From the NCBI RefSeq assembly GCF_020400725.1, contig NZ_JAINVG010000010.1:93513-157512 (forward strand): a stretch of DNA of 64,000 nucleotides, in the 5' to 3' direction. Origin of the DNA: Streptomyces sp. NK15101. GTDB lineage: Bacteria > Actinomycetota > Actinomycetes > Streptomycetales > Streptomycetaceae. Positions 18,203-31,083 of the stretch are shown here, piece by piece. A model generated the notes under the pieces. That model made no database searches, was not told where the DNA came from, and saw only the letters and a list, made by a program, of their open reading frames with translations. The position numbers and the translations under genes are program-made. Position 1 is the first letter of the stretch. The number at the start of each line of letters is the position of its first letter.

Positions 18203-18235
18203 GGGCCCGGGGCGGTTTCGCACCACCCCGGGCCC
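18203..18235 (-). terminator. Terminator hairpin downstream of ffh
   Basis: A 10-bp perfect stem GGGCCCGGGG/CCCCGGGCCC (18203-18212 with 18226-18235), with 3 further inner pairs in the loop, lies 14 bp after the ffh stop and about 85 bp before the ftsH start. It probably ends ffh transcription. Confidence 0.7.
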
Positions 18236-18248
18236 CGTCCCGGCCCGG

Positions 18249-19802
18249 TCAGCTCATGAACTTCTTGAACTCGTCCGGGAGCTCGAAGTCCTTGGGCGTC
18301 TGCCCCGCCGCCGGGAGGCCGAACGCGCCGCCCGCCTGCGCCTGCTCACGGCGCGCGGCCGCGGCCTGTTCCTCGGCCTTCCGCTTCATCGGGTTGCCGC
18401 TCTTGCGCTTGCCCTTGGCCTGCTTGACCTGCTTCTTCTGCCGGCCGGGGCCGCCGCCCATGCCCGGGATGCCCGGCATCCCCGGCATGCCGCCGCCCTG
18501 CGCCATGCGGGACATCATCTTGCGGGCCTCGAAGAACCGCTCGACCAGGCCCTTGACCGCGCTGACCTCGACGCCGGAACCCTTGGCGATACGGGCGCGC
18601 CGGGAGCCGTTGATGATGGTCGGGTCCTGGCGCTCGGCCGGGGTCATCGACTTGATGATGGCGCCGATGCGGTCGACCTCGCGCTCGTCGATGTTGGCGA
18701 TCTGCTCCCGCATCTGGCCCATGCCGGGCAGCATGCCGAGCAGCTTGGAGATGGAGCCCATCTTGCGGACCTGCTCCATCTGGGCCAGGAAGTCGTCGAG
18801 CGTGAAGCCCTCGCCCTTCTTCGAGGCGAGCTTCGAGGCCATCTTGGCGGCCTCTTCCTCGTCGAAGGTCTGCTGCGCCTTCTCGATGAGGGAGAGCATG
18901 TCGCCCATGCCGAGGATGCGGGACGCCATGCGGTCCGGGTGGAACGCGTCGAAGTCGTCCAGCTTCTCGCCGTTGGAGGCGAACATGATCTGCTTGCCGG
19001 TGACGTGCGCGATGGAGAGCGCGGCACCACCGCGGGCGTCGCCGTCGAGCTTGGAGAGGACCACGCCGTCGAAGCCGACGCCGTCGCGGAAGGCCTCGGC
19101 GGTGTTGACCGCGTCCTGGCCGATCATGGCGTCGACGACGAAGAGGACCTCGTCGGGGCTGACGGCGTCGCGGATGTCCGCGGCCTGCTGCATCAGCTCC
19201 TGGTCGATGCCGAGACGGCCGGCGGTGTCGACGATGACGACGTCGTACAGCTTGGTCCGCGCGTACTCGATCGAGTCCTTCGCGACCTGGACCGGGTCGC
19301 CGACGCCGTTGCCCGGCTGCGGGCCGTAGAAGGCCACGCCGGCGCGGTCGGCGACGACGGAGAGCTGCGTGACGGCGTTGGGGCGCTGGAGGTCGCAGGC
19401 GACGAGCAGCGGGGAGTGGCCCTGGCTCTTCAGCCAGAGACCGAGCTTTCCGGCGAGGGTGGTCTTACCGGCACCCTGGAGACCGGCGAGCATGATCACG
19501 GTCGGCGCGGTCTTGGCGAACCGCAGACGGCGGGTCTCGCCGCCGAGGATCGAGATCAGCTCGTCGTTGACGATCTTGATGACCTGCTGGGCGGGGTTGA
19601 GGGCCTGGGAGACCTCCGCGCCCAGCGAGCGCTCCTTGACCTGCTTGATGAAGGCGCGGACGACCGGCAGGGCGACGTCCGCTTCGAGCAGCGCGATACG
19701 GATCTCGCGCGCGGTGGCGTCGATGTCCGCCTCGGACAGACGGCCCTTGCCGCGGAGGTTCTTGAAGGTCGCTGCAAGGCGGTCGGAGAGGGTATCGAAC
19801 AC
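18249..19802 (-). CDS. ffh: Signal recognition particle protein Ffh
   Basis: The SRP GTPase that binds 4.5S RNA and nascent signal sequences and docks with FtsY at the membrane. It has 517 residues: N domain at the start, G domain with GLQGAGKTT at about 107-115, DTAGR near 190 and TKLDGDARGG, then a Met-rich M domain (for example MSRMAQGGGMPGMPG). A Lys-rich segment near 440-460 could contact RNA. The SRP receptor gene ftsY is about 7 kb away. The frame starts with the family-typical MFDTLSDRL. Confidence 0.98.
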   Translation of the reverse strand: MFDTLSDRLAATFKNLRGKGRLSEADIDATAREIRIALLEADVALPVVRAFIKQVKERSLGAEVSQALNPAQQVIKIVNDELISILGGETRRLRFAKTAPTVIMLAGLQGAGKTTLAGKLGLWLKSQGHSPLLVACDLQRPNAVTQLSVVADRAGVAFYGPQPGNGVGDPVQVAKDSIEYARTKLYDVVIVDTAGRLGIDQELMQQAADIRDAVSPDEVLFVVDAMIGQDAVNTAEAFRDGVGFDGVVLSKLDGDARGGAALSIAHVTGKQIMFASNGEKLDDFDAFHPDRMASRILGMGDMLSLIEKAQQTFDEEEAAKMASKLASKKGEGFTLDDFLAQMEQVRKMGSISKLLGMLPGMGQMREQIANIDEREVDRIGAIIKSMTPAERQDPTIINGSRRARIAKGSGVEVSAVKGLVERFFEARKMMSRMAQGGGMPGMPGIPGMGGGPGRQKKQVKQAKGKRKSGNPMKRKAEEQAAAARREQAQAGGAFGLPAAGQTPKDFELPDEFKKFMS

Positions 19803-19873
19803 GGCGGTCGCGGATCCTCGGTGTCGGGGGCGGTCGGATTGCCCTCCAGGGTATCGGGCCGCTCGAAGTATGT

Positions 19874-19905
19874 GCCCCCGCCCGCCGGATCCGGCGGGCG
19901 GGGGC
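19874..19905 (-). terminator. Terminator hairpin downstream of glnD
   Basis: A perfect 16-bp inverted repeat centred on GGATCC (19874-19889 with 19890-19905) lies 17 bp past the glnD stop. In practice the stem closes with a small loop at the centre. It would end the amtB-glnK-glnD transcript and separate it from ffh. Confidence 0.75.
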
Positions 19906-19921
19906 GGTGCGGCCCGGGGTT

Positions 19922-22384
19922 TCAGCGCAGCGCCTCCTCCAGCGCGCGGGCCAGGTCGATCGCCTCCTCGTCGGGGAGGAGGGAGCCGTCCGGACGGGTC
20001 ACGTACAGGGTGTCGACGGCGTTGGCGCCCAGGGTGGAGACGTGGGCGCTCCGCACCCGCACCGCCGCGCCCTCCAGGGCGCGGCCGATGCGGTGGAGGA
20101 GGCCGGGGGCGTCCTGGGCGCGGACCTCGATCACGGTGGCGAGGCGGGAGTCGGCCGCGGCGACGGTGACGCGGGGCGGCGGGGCGGTGAGGCCCCGGCG
20201 GCGGGGGTAGGCGGCCTCGCGTTCGGCGAGGCGGGCGGGGATGTCGAGGGAGCCGTCGAGGGCGCGGACGAGGTCGGCGCGGAGCCGGGTGGCCTCGGGC
20301 AGGGAGCCGTACTCGGCGGCGACGCGCCAGTCGAGGACGAGGACGGAGCCGGAGCCGAGGCCGGTGGGGAGTTCGACGGCGCGGAGGTCGGCGGCGCGGA
20401 CGGTGAGCCGGTGGAGGGCGAGGACGCCGGCGACGGCGGGGAGGACGCCGGGCTGGTCGGGCAGGGCGATGAGGAGTTCGACGCCGACGGGCTCGGGTCC
20501 CTCGGGCTCGGTTCCTTCCGGCTCCGCGGCGACGGGCTCGGTGTGCAGGGCCAGGACCGGTTCGCCGGTGCGCAGGGCCTCGATCGCGAGGCGTTCCTGT
20601 TCGGCGCTGGGTGCCGCGGCCTCGGGGTCGGGCAGGGGTTCGCCCGCGAGGACGCCGGCGACCCGTTTGACGAGGTCGGCCACGAGCGAGGCGCGCCAGG
20701 AGGACCAGGCGGCGGGGCCGGTGGCGAGGGCGTCGGCCTCGGTGAGGGCGTGCAGGAGCTCCAGGGTGCCGAGGGTGCCGACGGCGCCGGCGACGGACTG
20801 GACGGTGGCGGGGTCGTCGAGGTCGCGCCGGGTGGCGGTCTCGACGAGGAGCAGGTGGTGGCGGACGACGGTGGCGATGACGGCGGTGTCGGTGCGGTCG
20901 AAGCCGATACGGGCGGCGAGGTCGCGGGCGATGGTCTCGCCGGCGACGGAGTGGTCGCCGGGCCAGCCCTTGCCGATGTCGTGGAGGAGGGCGGCGACGA
21001 GGAGGAGGTCGGGGCGGCCGACGCGGCGGGTGAGCGAAGAGGCGCGTACGGCGGTCTCGACGAGGTGCCGGTCGACGGTCCAGGTGTGGACGGGGTTGCG
21101 CTGGGGCCGGCAGCGGACGCGCTCCCAGTCGGGCAGGAGCCGGGTGACGAGCCCTTCGGCCTCCAGGGCCTCCCAGACGGGGACGGTGGCCTCGCCCGCG
21201 CCCAGCAGGGTGACGAGTTCCTCGCGGGCCTCGGCGGGCCAGGGCACCGGGAGGGGTCTGGCGGCGGCCGCGAGGCGGCGCACGGCGTGCAGGGAGATCG
21301 GGAGGGCGGACTGGGCGGCCGCGGCGGCGGCCCGCAGGGGCAGGACGGGGTCGCGTTCCGGCCGGGCGCTGCGGGCGAGGACGGCCTCGCCGTCCATCTC
21401 GACGACGCCCTCGGCGAGCGGGGTGCGTTCCACGGGGGGTTTCGCGCCGCCGCTCCGGCTCAGGAGGCTCCTCAGCCGGGCCGGGCGGGCGGAGCGGGCC
21501 TTGAGGACGCGGTTGACCTCGCGCCAGGTGACGTCGGTGGCGTACGAGATGGTCCGGGCGGCCTCGTACACCTCGCGGAGCAGGGTGTCGGCGTCGAGGA
21601 GGCCGAGTCCGGCGGCGACGGCGTCCTGTTCCTGGAGGGCGAGCCGGTCGGTGGCGCGGCCGGTGACGAGGTGGAGGGCGTCACGGGCGTCGAGGAGACG
21701 GCGGCGGGCGACGTCGAGGCCTTCGCGGGGGGCGTCGGCGAGCCAGGAGGCGGCGACGGCGCGCAGGACCTGGGCGTCGCGGAGTCCGCCCCTGGCCTCC
21801 TTGAGGTCGGGTTCGAGGAGGTACTGCAGCTCCCCCACGCGTTCGGCGCGCTCCCGGCAGAGGGCGTCGAGTTCGGGGAGGCGCCGGGGGGCCTGGTTGC
21901 GCCAGTCGGCGAGGACGGTGGTGCGCAGGGCGGCGACGAGGCCGGCGTCGCCCGCGACGGTCCGGGCGTCCAGGAGGCCGAGGTGGACCTTGAGGTCCTC
22001 GCCCGCGGTGGCGCGGGCTTCGGCGGGGGTGCGGACGGAGTGGTCGAGGGCGAGGCCGAGGTCCCAGACGGGGTACCAGATCCGGTCGGCCAGGGCGGCG
22101 ACGGCGGCCTTGTCGGCGGTGCCGTCGTGGAGCAGGAGGAGGTCGAGGTCGCTGCGCGGGGAGAGTTCGGCGCGCCCGTAGCCGCCGACGGCGACGAGGG
22201 CGGTCCCGCGGGGCGGTGCGGCGGCGGCGAAGAGGCCGGCCAGCCAGTCGTCGGTGAGCCGGGCCAGGGCGGCACGGCGCGGCGGCCCGGCCTGTTCCTT
22301 CTCCTGGAGGAGGAACAGCCGGGCCGCCGCGTAACCGCCGGGTCCCGATTCTTCGGTCGTGTCGCTCGTGTCGAGGTTCGTCAC
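19922..22384 (-). CDS. glnD: [Protein-PII] nucleotidyltransferase GlnD
   Basis: Modifies the PII protein in response to nitrogen status; in S. coelicolor it adenylylates GlnK at Tyr51. It has 820 residues: nucleotidyltransferase motif GGYGRAELSPRSDLDLL at 67-83, an HD domain (ALLHDIGKG) in the middle for the reverse reaction, and two C-terminal ACT domains (PDQPGVLPAVAGVLA and AQDAPGLLHRIG). The GTG start has GGGAG about 9 nt upstream; it lies 20 bp after the glnK stop. It is the third gene of the amtB-glnK-glnD operon. Confidence 0.96.
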   Translation of the reverse strand: MTNLDTSDTTEESGPGGYAAARLFLLQEKEQAGPPRRAALARLTDDWLAGLFAAAAPPRGTALVAVGGYGRAELSPRSDLDLLLLHDGTADKAAVAALADRIWYPVWDLGLALDHSVRTPAEARATAGEDLKVHLGLLDARTVAGDAGLVAALRTTVLADWRNQAPRRLPELDALCRERAERVGELQYLLEPDLKEARGGLRDAQVLRAVAASWLADAPREGLDVARRRLLDARDALHLVTGRATDRLALQEQDAVAAGLGLLDADTLLREVYEAARTISYATDVTWREVNRVLKARSARPARLRSLLSRSGGAKPPVERTPLAEGVVEMDGEAVLARSARPERDPVLPLRAAAAAAQSALPISLHAVRRLAAAARPLPVPWPAEAREELVTLLGAGEATVPVWEALEAEGLVTRLLPDWERVRCRPQRNPVHTWTVDRHLVETAVRASSLTRRVGRPDLLLVAALLHDIGKGWPGDHSVAGETIARDLAARIGFDRTDTAVIATVVRHHLLLVETATRRDLDDPATVQSVAGAVGTLGTLELLHALTEADALATGPAAWSSWRASLVADLVKRVAGVLAGEPLPDPEAAAPSAEQERLAIEALRTGEPVLALHTEPVAAEPEGTEPEGPEPVGVELLIALPDQPGVLPAVAGVLALHRLTVRAADLRAVELPTGLGSGSVLVLDWRVAAEYGSLPEATRLRADLVRALDGSLDIPARLAEREAAYPRRRGLTAPPPRVTVAAADSRLATVIEVRAQDAPGLLHRIGRALEGAAVRVRSAHVSTLGANAVDTLYVTRPDGSLLPDEEAIDLARALEEALR

Positions 22385-22404
22385 CCGGCGGCTCCCATCC
22401 GTGC

Positions 22405-25964
<3,560 letters not shown>

Positions 25965-26389
25965 TGGAACGCCCCCATCCACCTGATTACCTGTCGTCCG
26001 AACCCCTATCAGAATGCCGCCTCTCGCGGCACCCGTCCGACGTTCATACTCCTTCGAACTGGAAACCGGGTTGCCTCCGGCATACCCACGCGTGCAAGCG
26101 GACCCGGGGTTCGAGTACCGAAAGTAATCCTACGATCACCCCTCCACGAGGGCGATTCAAGAAACGCCACCATTCGCCACCCCTTCGAATGAACTCGCCA
26201 CGCGCGGAACGCGATTCACTTGACATGCGACGAACCGGAGTCGGCGGACGGGAGCGCGGAGAGGCGTGCGCCAGGGTCCGCACCACCCCACTCACGACCG
26301 TGCGCCACATTCGGCGACGGACCGTGACGAAGGGTGACGACGGTGCTCCGGGTCGTAACCACCGGCGCGCTCGACCCGTTGGAGGGGGC
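25965..26389. other. 425-bp divergent promoter region of nsdA and the primase-like gene
   Basis: No gene is supported. This stretch is distinctly less GC-rich than its surroundings and must contain both divergent promoters. A TTGACA (about 26220) is a possible -35 for the plus-strand gene, but no -10 fits at 16-19 bp. Two copies of a CCTTCGAA-type motif occur at about 26052 and 26182. Nothing here is decisive. Confidence 0.5.
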
Positions 26390-27043
26390 ATGGGTTTCAC
26401 GATCGGCGGCATTCGTGAGATGCGGTCCGGCGCACGCCGCCGCGTACGCACCACGGAGTGCACAGCGGTGGCCGAGTACACGGGACTTTGGGGCTGGGAC
26501 GTCGTCCCCGGCGCGCGGGCCGTCTCCGGCCAGTGCTCCTGCGGGGACCCGGCCTGCGCCGCCCCGGGCGCGCACCCCCTCTCCTTCGCGGAACCGGTCC
26601 CGGCGGGCGCCGGCCTCGACGTCGCCACCAAGGCGTGGTCCGAGTACCCGGGTGCGGCGCTGCTCCTCCCGGTCGGCCGGGCCTTCGACGTGATCGAGGT
26701 CGCCGAGGCCGCGGGCCGGCGGGCGCTGGTGCGCCTGGAGCGCATGGGGCTGCCGCTGGGCCCGGTGTGCGCGACCCCGACCGGCCGGGCGCGGTTCTTC
26801 GTGGCGCCGGGTGCGGCGGCCGAGCTGCCGCAGCTGCTGTACCGGATGGGCTGGGACGACGCCGATCTGGACCTGCACTGTCTGGGGCCCGGCTCCCACG
26901 TCACCGCTCCCCCGTCGGACCTGGGCGGGCTCGGGCCGGTGCGCTGGCTGCGGCCGCCGACACTGGACACGGCGGGCGCGCCCCCGCAGGCCCGGCTGCT
27001 GCTCGGCACCCTGGCGTACATCTGCCACCGGACGCACTTCTAG
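26390..27043 (+). CDS. Bifunctional primase/polymerase N-terminal domain protein (stand-alone)
   Basis: A 217-residue protein resembling the N-terminal domain of archaeo-eukaryotic-type primase-polymerases. Seen: an N-terminal Cys cluster (CSCGDPACAAPGAHPL), the segment AFDVIEVAEAAGRRALVRLE where the family normally has a D-x-D metal site, and GPVCATPTGRARFFV matching the family's Pro-x-Thr-x-Gly block. No helicase domain follows. The first acidic pair reads D-V-I-E, so catalytic ability is doubtful. The ATG has an excellent GGAGGGG site 5-6 nt upstream. It is divergent from nsdA and ends at a strong bidirectional hairpin. Confidence 0.8.
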   Translation: MGFTIGGIREMRSGARRRVRTTECTAVAEYTGLWGWDVVPGARAVSGQCSCGDPACAAPGAHPLSFAEPVPAGAGLDVATKAWSEYPGAALLLPVGRAFDVIEVAEAAGRRALVRLERMGLPLGPVCATPTGRARFFVAPGAAAELPQLLYRMGWDDADLDLHCLGPGSHVTAPPSDLGGLGPVRWLRPPTLDTAGAPPQARLLLGTLAYICHRTHF

Positions 27044-27044
27044 A

Positions 27045-27091
27045 CGCGCGTGAGGGCCCCCGCCACCAGGTGGCGGGGGCCCTCACGCGTG
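27045..27091. terminator. Bidirectional terminator between the primase-like gene and ftsY
   Basis: A near-perfect inverted repeat of 23 bp per arm centred at 27068 (27045-27067 with 27069-27091, one G-T pair) starts right after the plus-strand stop and ends 15 bp before the ftsY stop. Its symmetry and position between convergent genes mark it as a shared terminator. Confidence 0.85.
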
Positions 27092-27106
27092 CGCGCGGAC
27101 CGCGGG

Positions 27107-28321
27107 TCAGTCGCCGATCAGGGCGTCGACGAAGGCGCCCGGCTCGAAGGGCGCCAGGTCGTCCGGGCCCTCGCCCAGGCCGACCAGCTTGACCGGGACG
27201 CCCAGCTCGCGCTGGACGGCGACGACGATGCCGCCCTTGGCGGTGCCGTCGAGCTTGGTGAGCACGATGCCGGTGATGTCCACGACCTCGGCGAAGACGC
27301 GGGCCTGGATCAGGCCGTTCTGGCCGGTGGTGGCGTCGAGGACGAGGAGCACCTCGTCGAGCGGGCCGTGCTTCTCGACGACGCGCTTGACCTTGCCGAG
27401 CTCGTCCATGAGGCCGGTCTTGGTGTGGAGCCGGCCGGCGGTGTCGATGAGGACGACGTCGGCCTTCTCGGCGATGCCCTCCTTGACCGCGTCGAAGGCG
27501 ATCGACGCCGGGTCGCCGCCCTCCGGTCCGCGCACCGTCCGGGCGCCGACGCGCTCGCCCCAGGTCTGGAGCTGGTCGGCGGCGGCGGCGCGGAAGGTGT
27601 CGGCCGCGCCGAGGACGACGGACTTGCCGTCGGCGACGAGTACACGGGCCAGCTTGCCGGTGGTGGTGGTCTTGCCGGTGCCGTTGACGCCGACGACCAT
27701 GACCACGCCCGGGGTGTCCTCGGGGCTCTCGGTCCTCACCGTGCGGTCGAAGTCGCCGAGGAGGGTGACGAGCTCCTCGCGGAGCAGGCCGCGCAGCTCG
27801 TCGGGGGTGCGGGTGCCGAGCACCTTGACGCGCTCGCGCAGCCGGTCGACGAGCTCCTGGGTGGGCGCGACGCCGACGTCGGCCGTGAGGAGGGTCTCCT
27901 CGATCTCCTCCCAGGTGTCCTCGTCGAGGTGCTCGCGGGACAGGAGCGTGAGCAGCCCCTTGCCGAGCGAGTTCTGGGAGCGGGCGAGCCGGGCCCGGAG
28001 CCGCACGAGCCGGCCGGCGGTCGGCTCGGGCACCTCGATCTCGGGAGCCTCGGGCTCCACGACGAGCGGCTCCTCGACGAGCGTGGCACCGGAGGGCTCG
28101 GTGGGGAGTTCGACCTCCTCGACCGTGCGGCGTGGTTCCTCCCGCGGTGTCTCCGCCTCCTCGCCGACGTGCGGTTCGGCGGGCGGAGCGGTGATGGTCG
28201 GCGTGGTGGACGGCGGCTCGGCCGGCGGCAGCTGCTTCTTCTTGCGACCGCTGATCACGAGCCCGCTCGTCACGGCGACCGCGACGACCAGAGCGATGAC
28301 TACAGCAAGGATGAGTTCCAT
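27107..28321 (-). CDS. ftsY: SRP receptor FtsY
   Basis: GTPase that receives the SRP-ribosome complex at the membrane. It has 404 residues. An N-terminal membrane anchor (about 3-23) is followed by KKK and an acidic Pro/Glu-rich A domain (about 30-105), then the NG domain with VGVNGTGKTTTTGKLA, DTFRAAAADQL, DTAGR and TKLDGTAKGG. N-terminal anchoring is typical of actinobacterial FtsY. It partners Ffh, encoded about 7 kb away. Confidence 0.97.
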   Translation of the reverse strand: MELILAVVIALVVAVAVTSGLVISGRKKKQLPPAEPPSTTPTITAPPAEPHVGEEAETPREEPRRTVEEVELPTEPSGATLVEEPLVVEPEAPEIEVPEPTAGRLVRLRARLARSQNSLGKGLLTLLSREHLDEDTWEEIEETLLTADVGVAPTQELVDRLRERVKVLGTRTPDELRGLLREELVTLLGDFDRTVRTESPEDTPGVVMVVGVNGTGKTTTTGKLARVLVADGKSVVLGAADTFRAAAADQLQTWGERVGARTVRGPEGGDPASIAFDAVKEGIAEKADVVLIDTAGRLHTKTGLMDELGKVKRVVEKHGPLDEVLLVLDATTGQNGLIQARVFAEVVDITGIVLTKLDGTAKGGIVVAVQRELGVPVKLVGLGEGPDDLAPFEPGAFVDALIGD

Positions 28322-28531
28322 AACGCTCCCAGTATGGCGTGACCTCGCCCGCGTCCCCTCGTTCTCCCCGCCGGGGCACGGACCTCCGGGCCGGGCCGGT
28401 CCGCCGTTCGGCCGAGCGCCGACCGGAAGCCCCTCGGGCCGGAGTCACGACGGGTCCGGTACCGGATCCCGTTCAGACGCGCGAGGCGTACCCGAAGGGT
28501 GGGCCGGCCCCTTCTGTGGTTCGACGCGCCC

Positions 28532-28581
28532 TTTGCTCGGTGTGGCACGAATGTACGATGTTTCGCCTCCCCCCCATTCGT
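28532..28581 (+). promoter_or_regulatory. Candidate promoter and inverted repeat before the NCS1 permease
   Basis: TTTGCT (28532-28537) and TACGAT (28554-28559), 16 bp apart, could be -35 and -10. An inverted repeat ACGAATG (28547-28553) / CATTCGT (28575-28581) straddles the presumed start point and ends just before the GGAG ribosome-binding site. This is a reasonable operator position; the regulator is unknown. Confidence 0.4.
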
Positions 28582-28594
28582 ACGGAGTACCCCC

Positions 28595-30052
28595 ATGCCC
28601 CACGACGCCTCCGAAGCCGCAGGCGCGACGCACGACGGCGCGATGGAGACCCGCGGTCTCGAACCCGTCCCCGACGCCGAGCGGACCGGCCGGGTCCGCG
28701 AGCTGTTCCCGACCTGGGTCGCGGCCAACATCAGCGTGCTGCTGCTCACGATGGGCGCCGGTCTGATCGTCTTCAACGGCCTGAACTTCTGGCAGGTCCT
28801 GACGGTGGCGGTCGCCGCGCCGGTCCTCTCGTACGGGATCGTCGGACTGATCTCGATCGCGGGGAAGCGCGGCGGGGCGCCCGGCATGGCGCTGTCGCGG
28901 GCCGTGTTCGGTCAGCGCGGAAACCTTTTTCCCGGTGCGCTGATCTGGGTGGCCCGCTGGGGCTGGGAGACCATCAACGCGGTCACCGGGGCCTACGCGG
29001 TGCTGACCGTCCTCGACCTGCTCTTCGGCGTGAAGTCGAACACGCTCCTCATCGTGGTGACCCTGCTGCTCTTCGTGACCTGCACCTTCCTGGTCTCGGG
29101 CCTCGGCATCAACGCGCTGCGGGCGTGCAGCAAGTGGTCGACGTACCTCTTCGGCGCCTTCTCCGTGCTGGTCCTGGTCTACCTGGTGGCCGACACCGAC
29201 TGGTCGGCGGTCTTCGACAAGCCGGCCGGTTCGACGGCGATGACGGTCGCGGGCATCGGCACGATCGCGGCCGGCGGCATCAGCTGGGTGCCCTCGGGCC
29301 CCGACTTCACGCGCTACCTGCCCCGGACGGCCTCCTCGCGGGCGATGGTCGGCTCGACGATCGGCGGCGCGGGCATCGTGGTGCTCCCGATGGTGCTGAT
29401 GGGCGCGGTGATGGCGGTGTCCACACCGGACCTGGCCTCGGCTCAGGACCCGGTCTCCTTCATCGGCGAGCTGCTGCCGGCGTGGATCTCCGTGCCGTAC
29501 CTGGTGATCGCCCTGATCGGGATGCTGCTGATCAACTCGATGTCGATGTACTCGGCCGGGTTCACCGCGCAGACCCTGGGCATCAAGGTGTCGCGTGCGG
29601 CGGCGGTGAGCGTGAACGCCCTGATCAGCCTGGTCTTCGGTTTCCTCCTGATGGTCGTGGCGACCAGCTTCATCGGCTCGTTCATCTCCTTCCTCACCCT
29701 GCTCGCGGTGGCGTTCTCGGCGTGGATCGGCGTCTTCGGCGTGGACATGCTGCGCCGGAGGTCGTACGACGCGGCGGCGCTGATGGACACGACGAGGACC
29801 AGCGCCTACTGGTACCGAGGCGGTTTCGCCTGGCAGGCGATGACGGCGTGGGCCGTGGCACTGGCTGTGGGCCTGCTGTTCACGAAGGTCGACTGGTTCT
29901 CCGGTCCGCTCGCCTCGTCCTGGATCGGCGAGAACGGTCTGGGCTGGGCGGCGACGACCGTGGTCGCCGGCGCGCTGTACGCGGTGCTGCCGCGCACCCC
30001 GGAGAAGGCGCCGGCGGCGCCCGCCGAAGTGCGCGAGACCGTTTCCATCTGA
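28595..30052 (+). CDS. NCS1-family nucleobase/cytosine permease
   Basis: A 485-residue membrane transporter of the nucleobase:cation symporter-1 family, with about 12 membrane segments. The first helix carries WVAANISVLLLTMGAGLIVF; VARWGWETINAVTGAYAVL and WVPSGPDFTRYLP are family features. Closest in style to CodB-like cytosine permeases, but the substrate cannot be fixed from sequence. The ATG follows a GGAG about 8 nt upstream. The LLM oxidoreductase gene follows 52 bp downstream on the same strand. Confidence 0.9.
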   Translation: MPHDASEAAGATHDGAMETRGLEPVPDAERTGRVRELFPTWVAANISVLLLTMGAGLIVFNGLNFWQVLTVAVAAPVLSYGIVGLISIAGKRGGAPGMALSRAVFGQRGNLFPGALIWVARWGWETINAVTGAYAVLTVLDLLFGVKSNTLLIVVTLLLFVTCTFLVSGLGINALRACSKWSTYLFGAFSVLVLVYLVADTDWSAVFDKPAGSTAMTVAGIGTIAAGGISWVPSGPDFTRYLPRTASSRAMVGSTIGGAGIVVLPMVLMGAVMAVSTPDLASAQDPVSFIGELLPAWISVPYLVIALIGMLLINSMSMYSAGFTAQTLGIKVSRAAAVSVNALISLVFGFLLMVVATSFIGSFISFLTLLAVAFSAWIGVFGVDMLRRRSYDAAALMDTTRTSAYWYRGGFAWQAMTAWAVALAVGLLFTKVDWFSGPLASSWIGENGLGWAATTVVAGALYAVLPRTPEKAPAAPAEVRETVSI

Positions 30053-30104
30053 CGCTTCGTCAGATAACGTCCCCCTTCCGCACACCCGCGAAGGGGGACT
30101 TCCC

Positions 30105-31076
30105 ATGCCGTTCAGCGTCGTACGGTTCAACCTCGTCGATCCCCGTGCGACCCCGGACTCCCTCTCGGAGCGCTACCGGGCCGCGCTCGCCATGGCCGCG
30201 TACGCCGACGAGCACGGCGTCGACACCGTGCAGACCGAGGAGCACCACGGGGTCGAGAACAACTGGCTGCCCTCCCCCTTCGCCTTCGCGGGCGCGGTCT
30301 TCGGCGCGACGCGCAGGATCGCGGTCACCGTCTCGGCGATCATCGGCCCGCTGCACGATCCGCTGCGCCTGGCCGAGGACATCGCGGTCCTGGACCTGCT
30401 GAGCGGGGGCCGGCTCGTGACGGTGGCCGGGATCGGCTACCGGCCGGAGGAGTACGAGGAGCGCGGGGTCGACTGGGGACGGCGCGGCAAGCTCCAGGAC
30501 CTCCTCCTGGAGACCCTGCTCGCTGCCTGGACCGGGGAGCCGTTCACCCATCAGGGCCGTACGGTACGGGTCACCCCACGGCCCTTCACCCGGCCGCACC
30601 CGATGCTGCTGGTGGGGGGTTCCTCGCGGGCGGCGGCGCGGCGGGCGGCCCGGCTCGGGCTGCCGTTCTTCCCGAGCGCGCACCTGCCGGAGCTCGAGGA
30701 GTACTACCGGGAGCGGTGCGCGGAGTACGGCACGGAGGGCTGGACGATGATGCCGGCCGAGGAGACCCCGCTGCTGCACCTGTCGGAGGACCCGGGCCGG
30801 ACCTGGGCCGAGTACGGCGGGCACTTCCTGCACGAGGCGCGGACGTACGCCTCCTGGCAGTCGAAGGACATCCGCTCGGCGGTGCGGTCGACGGCGACGA
30901 CGGTGGCGGAGCTGCGGGCGGAGGGGGTGTACCGGGTGGTCACCCCGGAGGAGTGCCTGGCGCTCGGCCTGGAGAGCCCGGTGCTGCACCCGCTGTGCGG
31001 CGGGATGCCGGTCGAGGAGGGGTGGCGGAGCCTGCGGCTGTTCTGCGAGGACGTGCTGCCGCGGCTCGCGGCGTGA
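30105..31076 (+). CDS. LLM-class flavin-dependent oxidoreductase
   Basis: A 323-residue bacterial-luciferase-like monooxygenase or oxidoreductase, using FMN or F420. Typical elements: VDTVQTEEHHGVENNWLPSP near residue 40, the strand TVSAIIGPLHDPLRLAEDIA, LDLLSGGRLVTVAGIGYRPEE, and a LLVGGSSRAAARRAARLG phosphate-binding segment. The substrate is unknown; its position just behind an NCS1 permease suggests, but does not prove, a role in breakdown of the imported base. A GGGGGA precedes the ATG. Confidence 0.9.
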   Translation: MPFSVVRFNLVDPRATPDSLSERYRAALAMAAYADEHGVDTVQTEEHHGVENNWLPSPFAFAGAVFGATRRIAVTVSAIIGPLHDPLRLAEDIAVLDLLSGGRLVTVAGIGYRPEEYEERGVDWGRRGKLQDLLLETLLAAWTGEPFTHQGRTVRVTPRPFTRPHPMLLVGGSSRAAARRAARLGLPFFPSAHLPELEEYYRERCAEYGTEGWTMMPAEETPLLHLSEDPGRTWAEYGGHFLHEARTYASWQSKDIRSAVRSTATTVAELRAEGVYRVVTPEECLALGLESPVLHPLCGGMPVEEGWRSLRLFCEDVLPRLAA

Positions 31077-31083
31077 AACGCGC

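Noticed and set aside
16190..18226. Upstream start for FtsH adding 36 residues
   Set aside because: The added residues show no membrane or family features, and a GTG with a good Shine-Dalgarno begins exactly at the conserved N-terminus.
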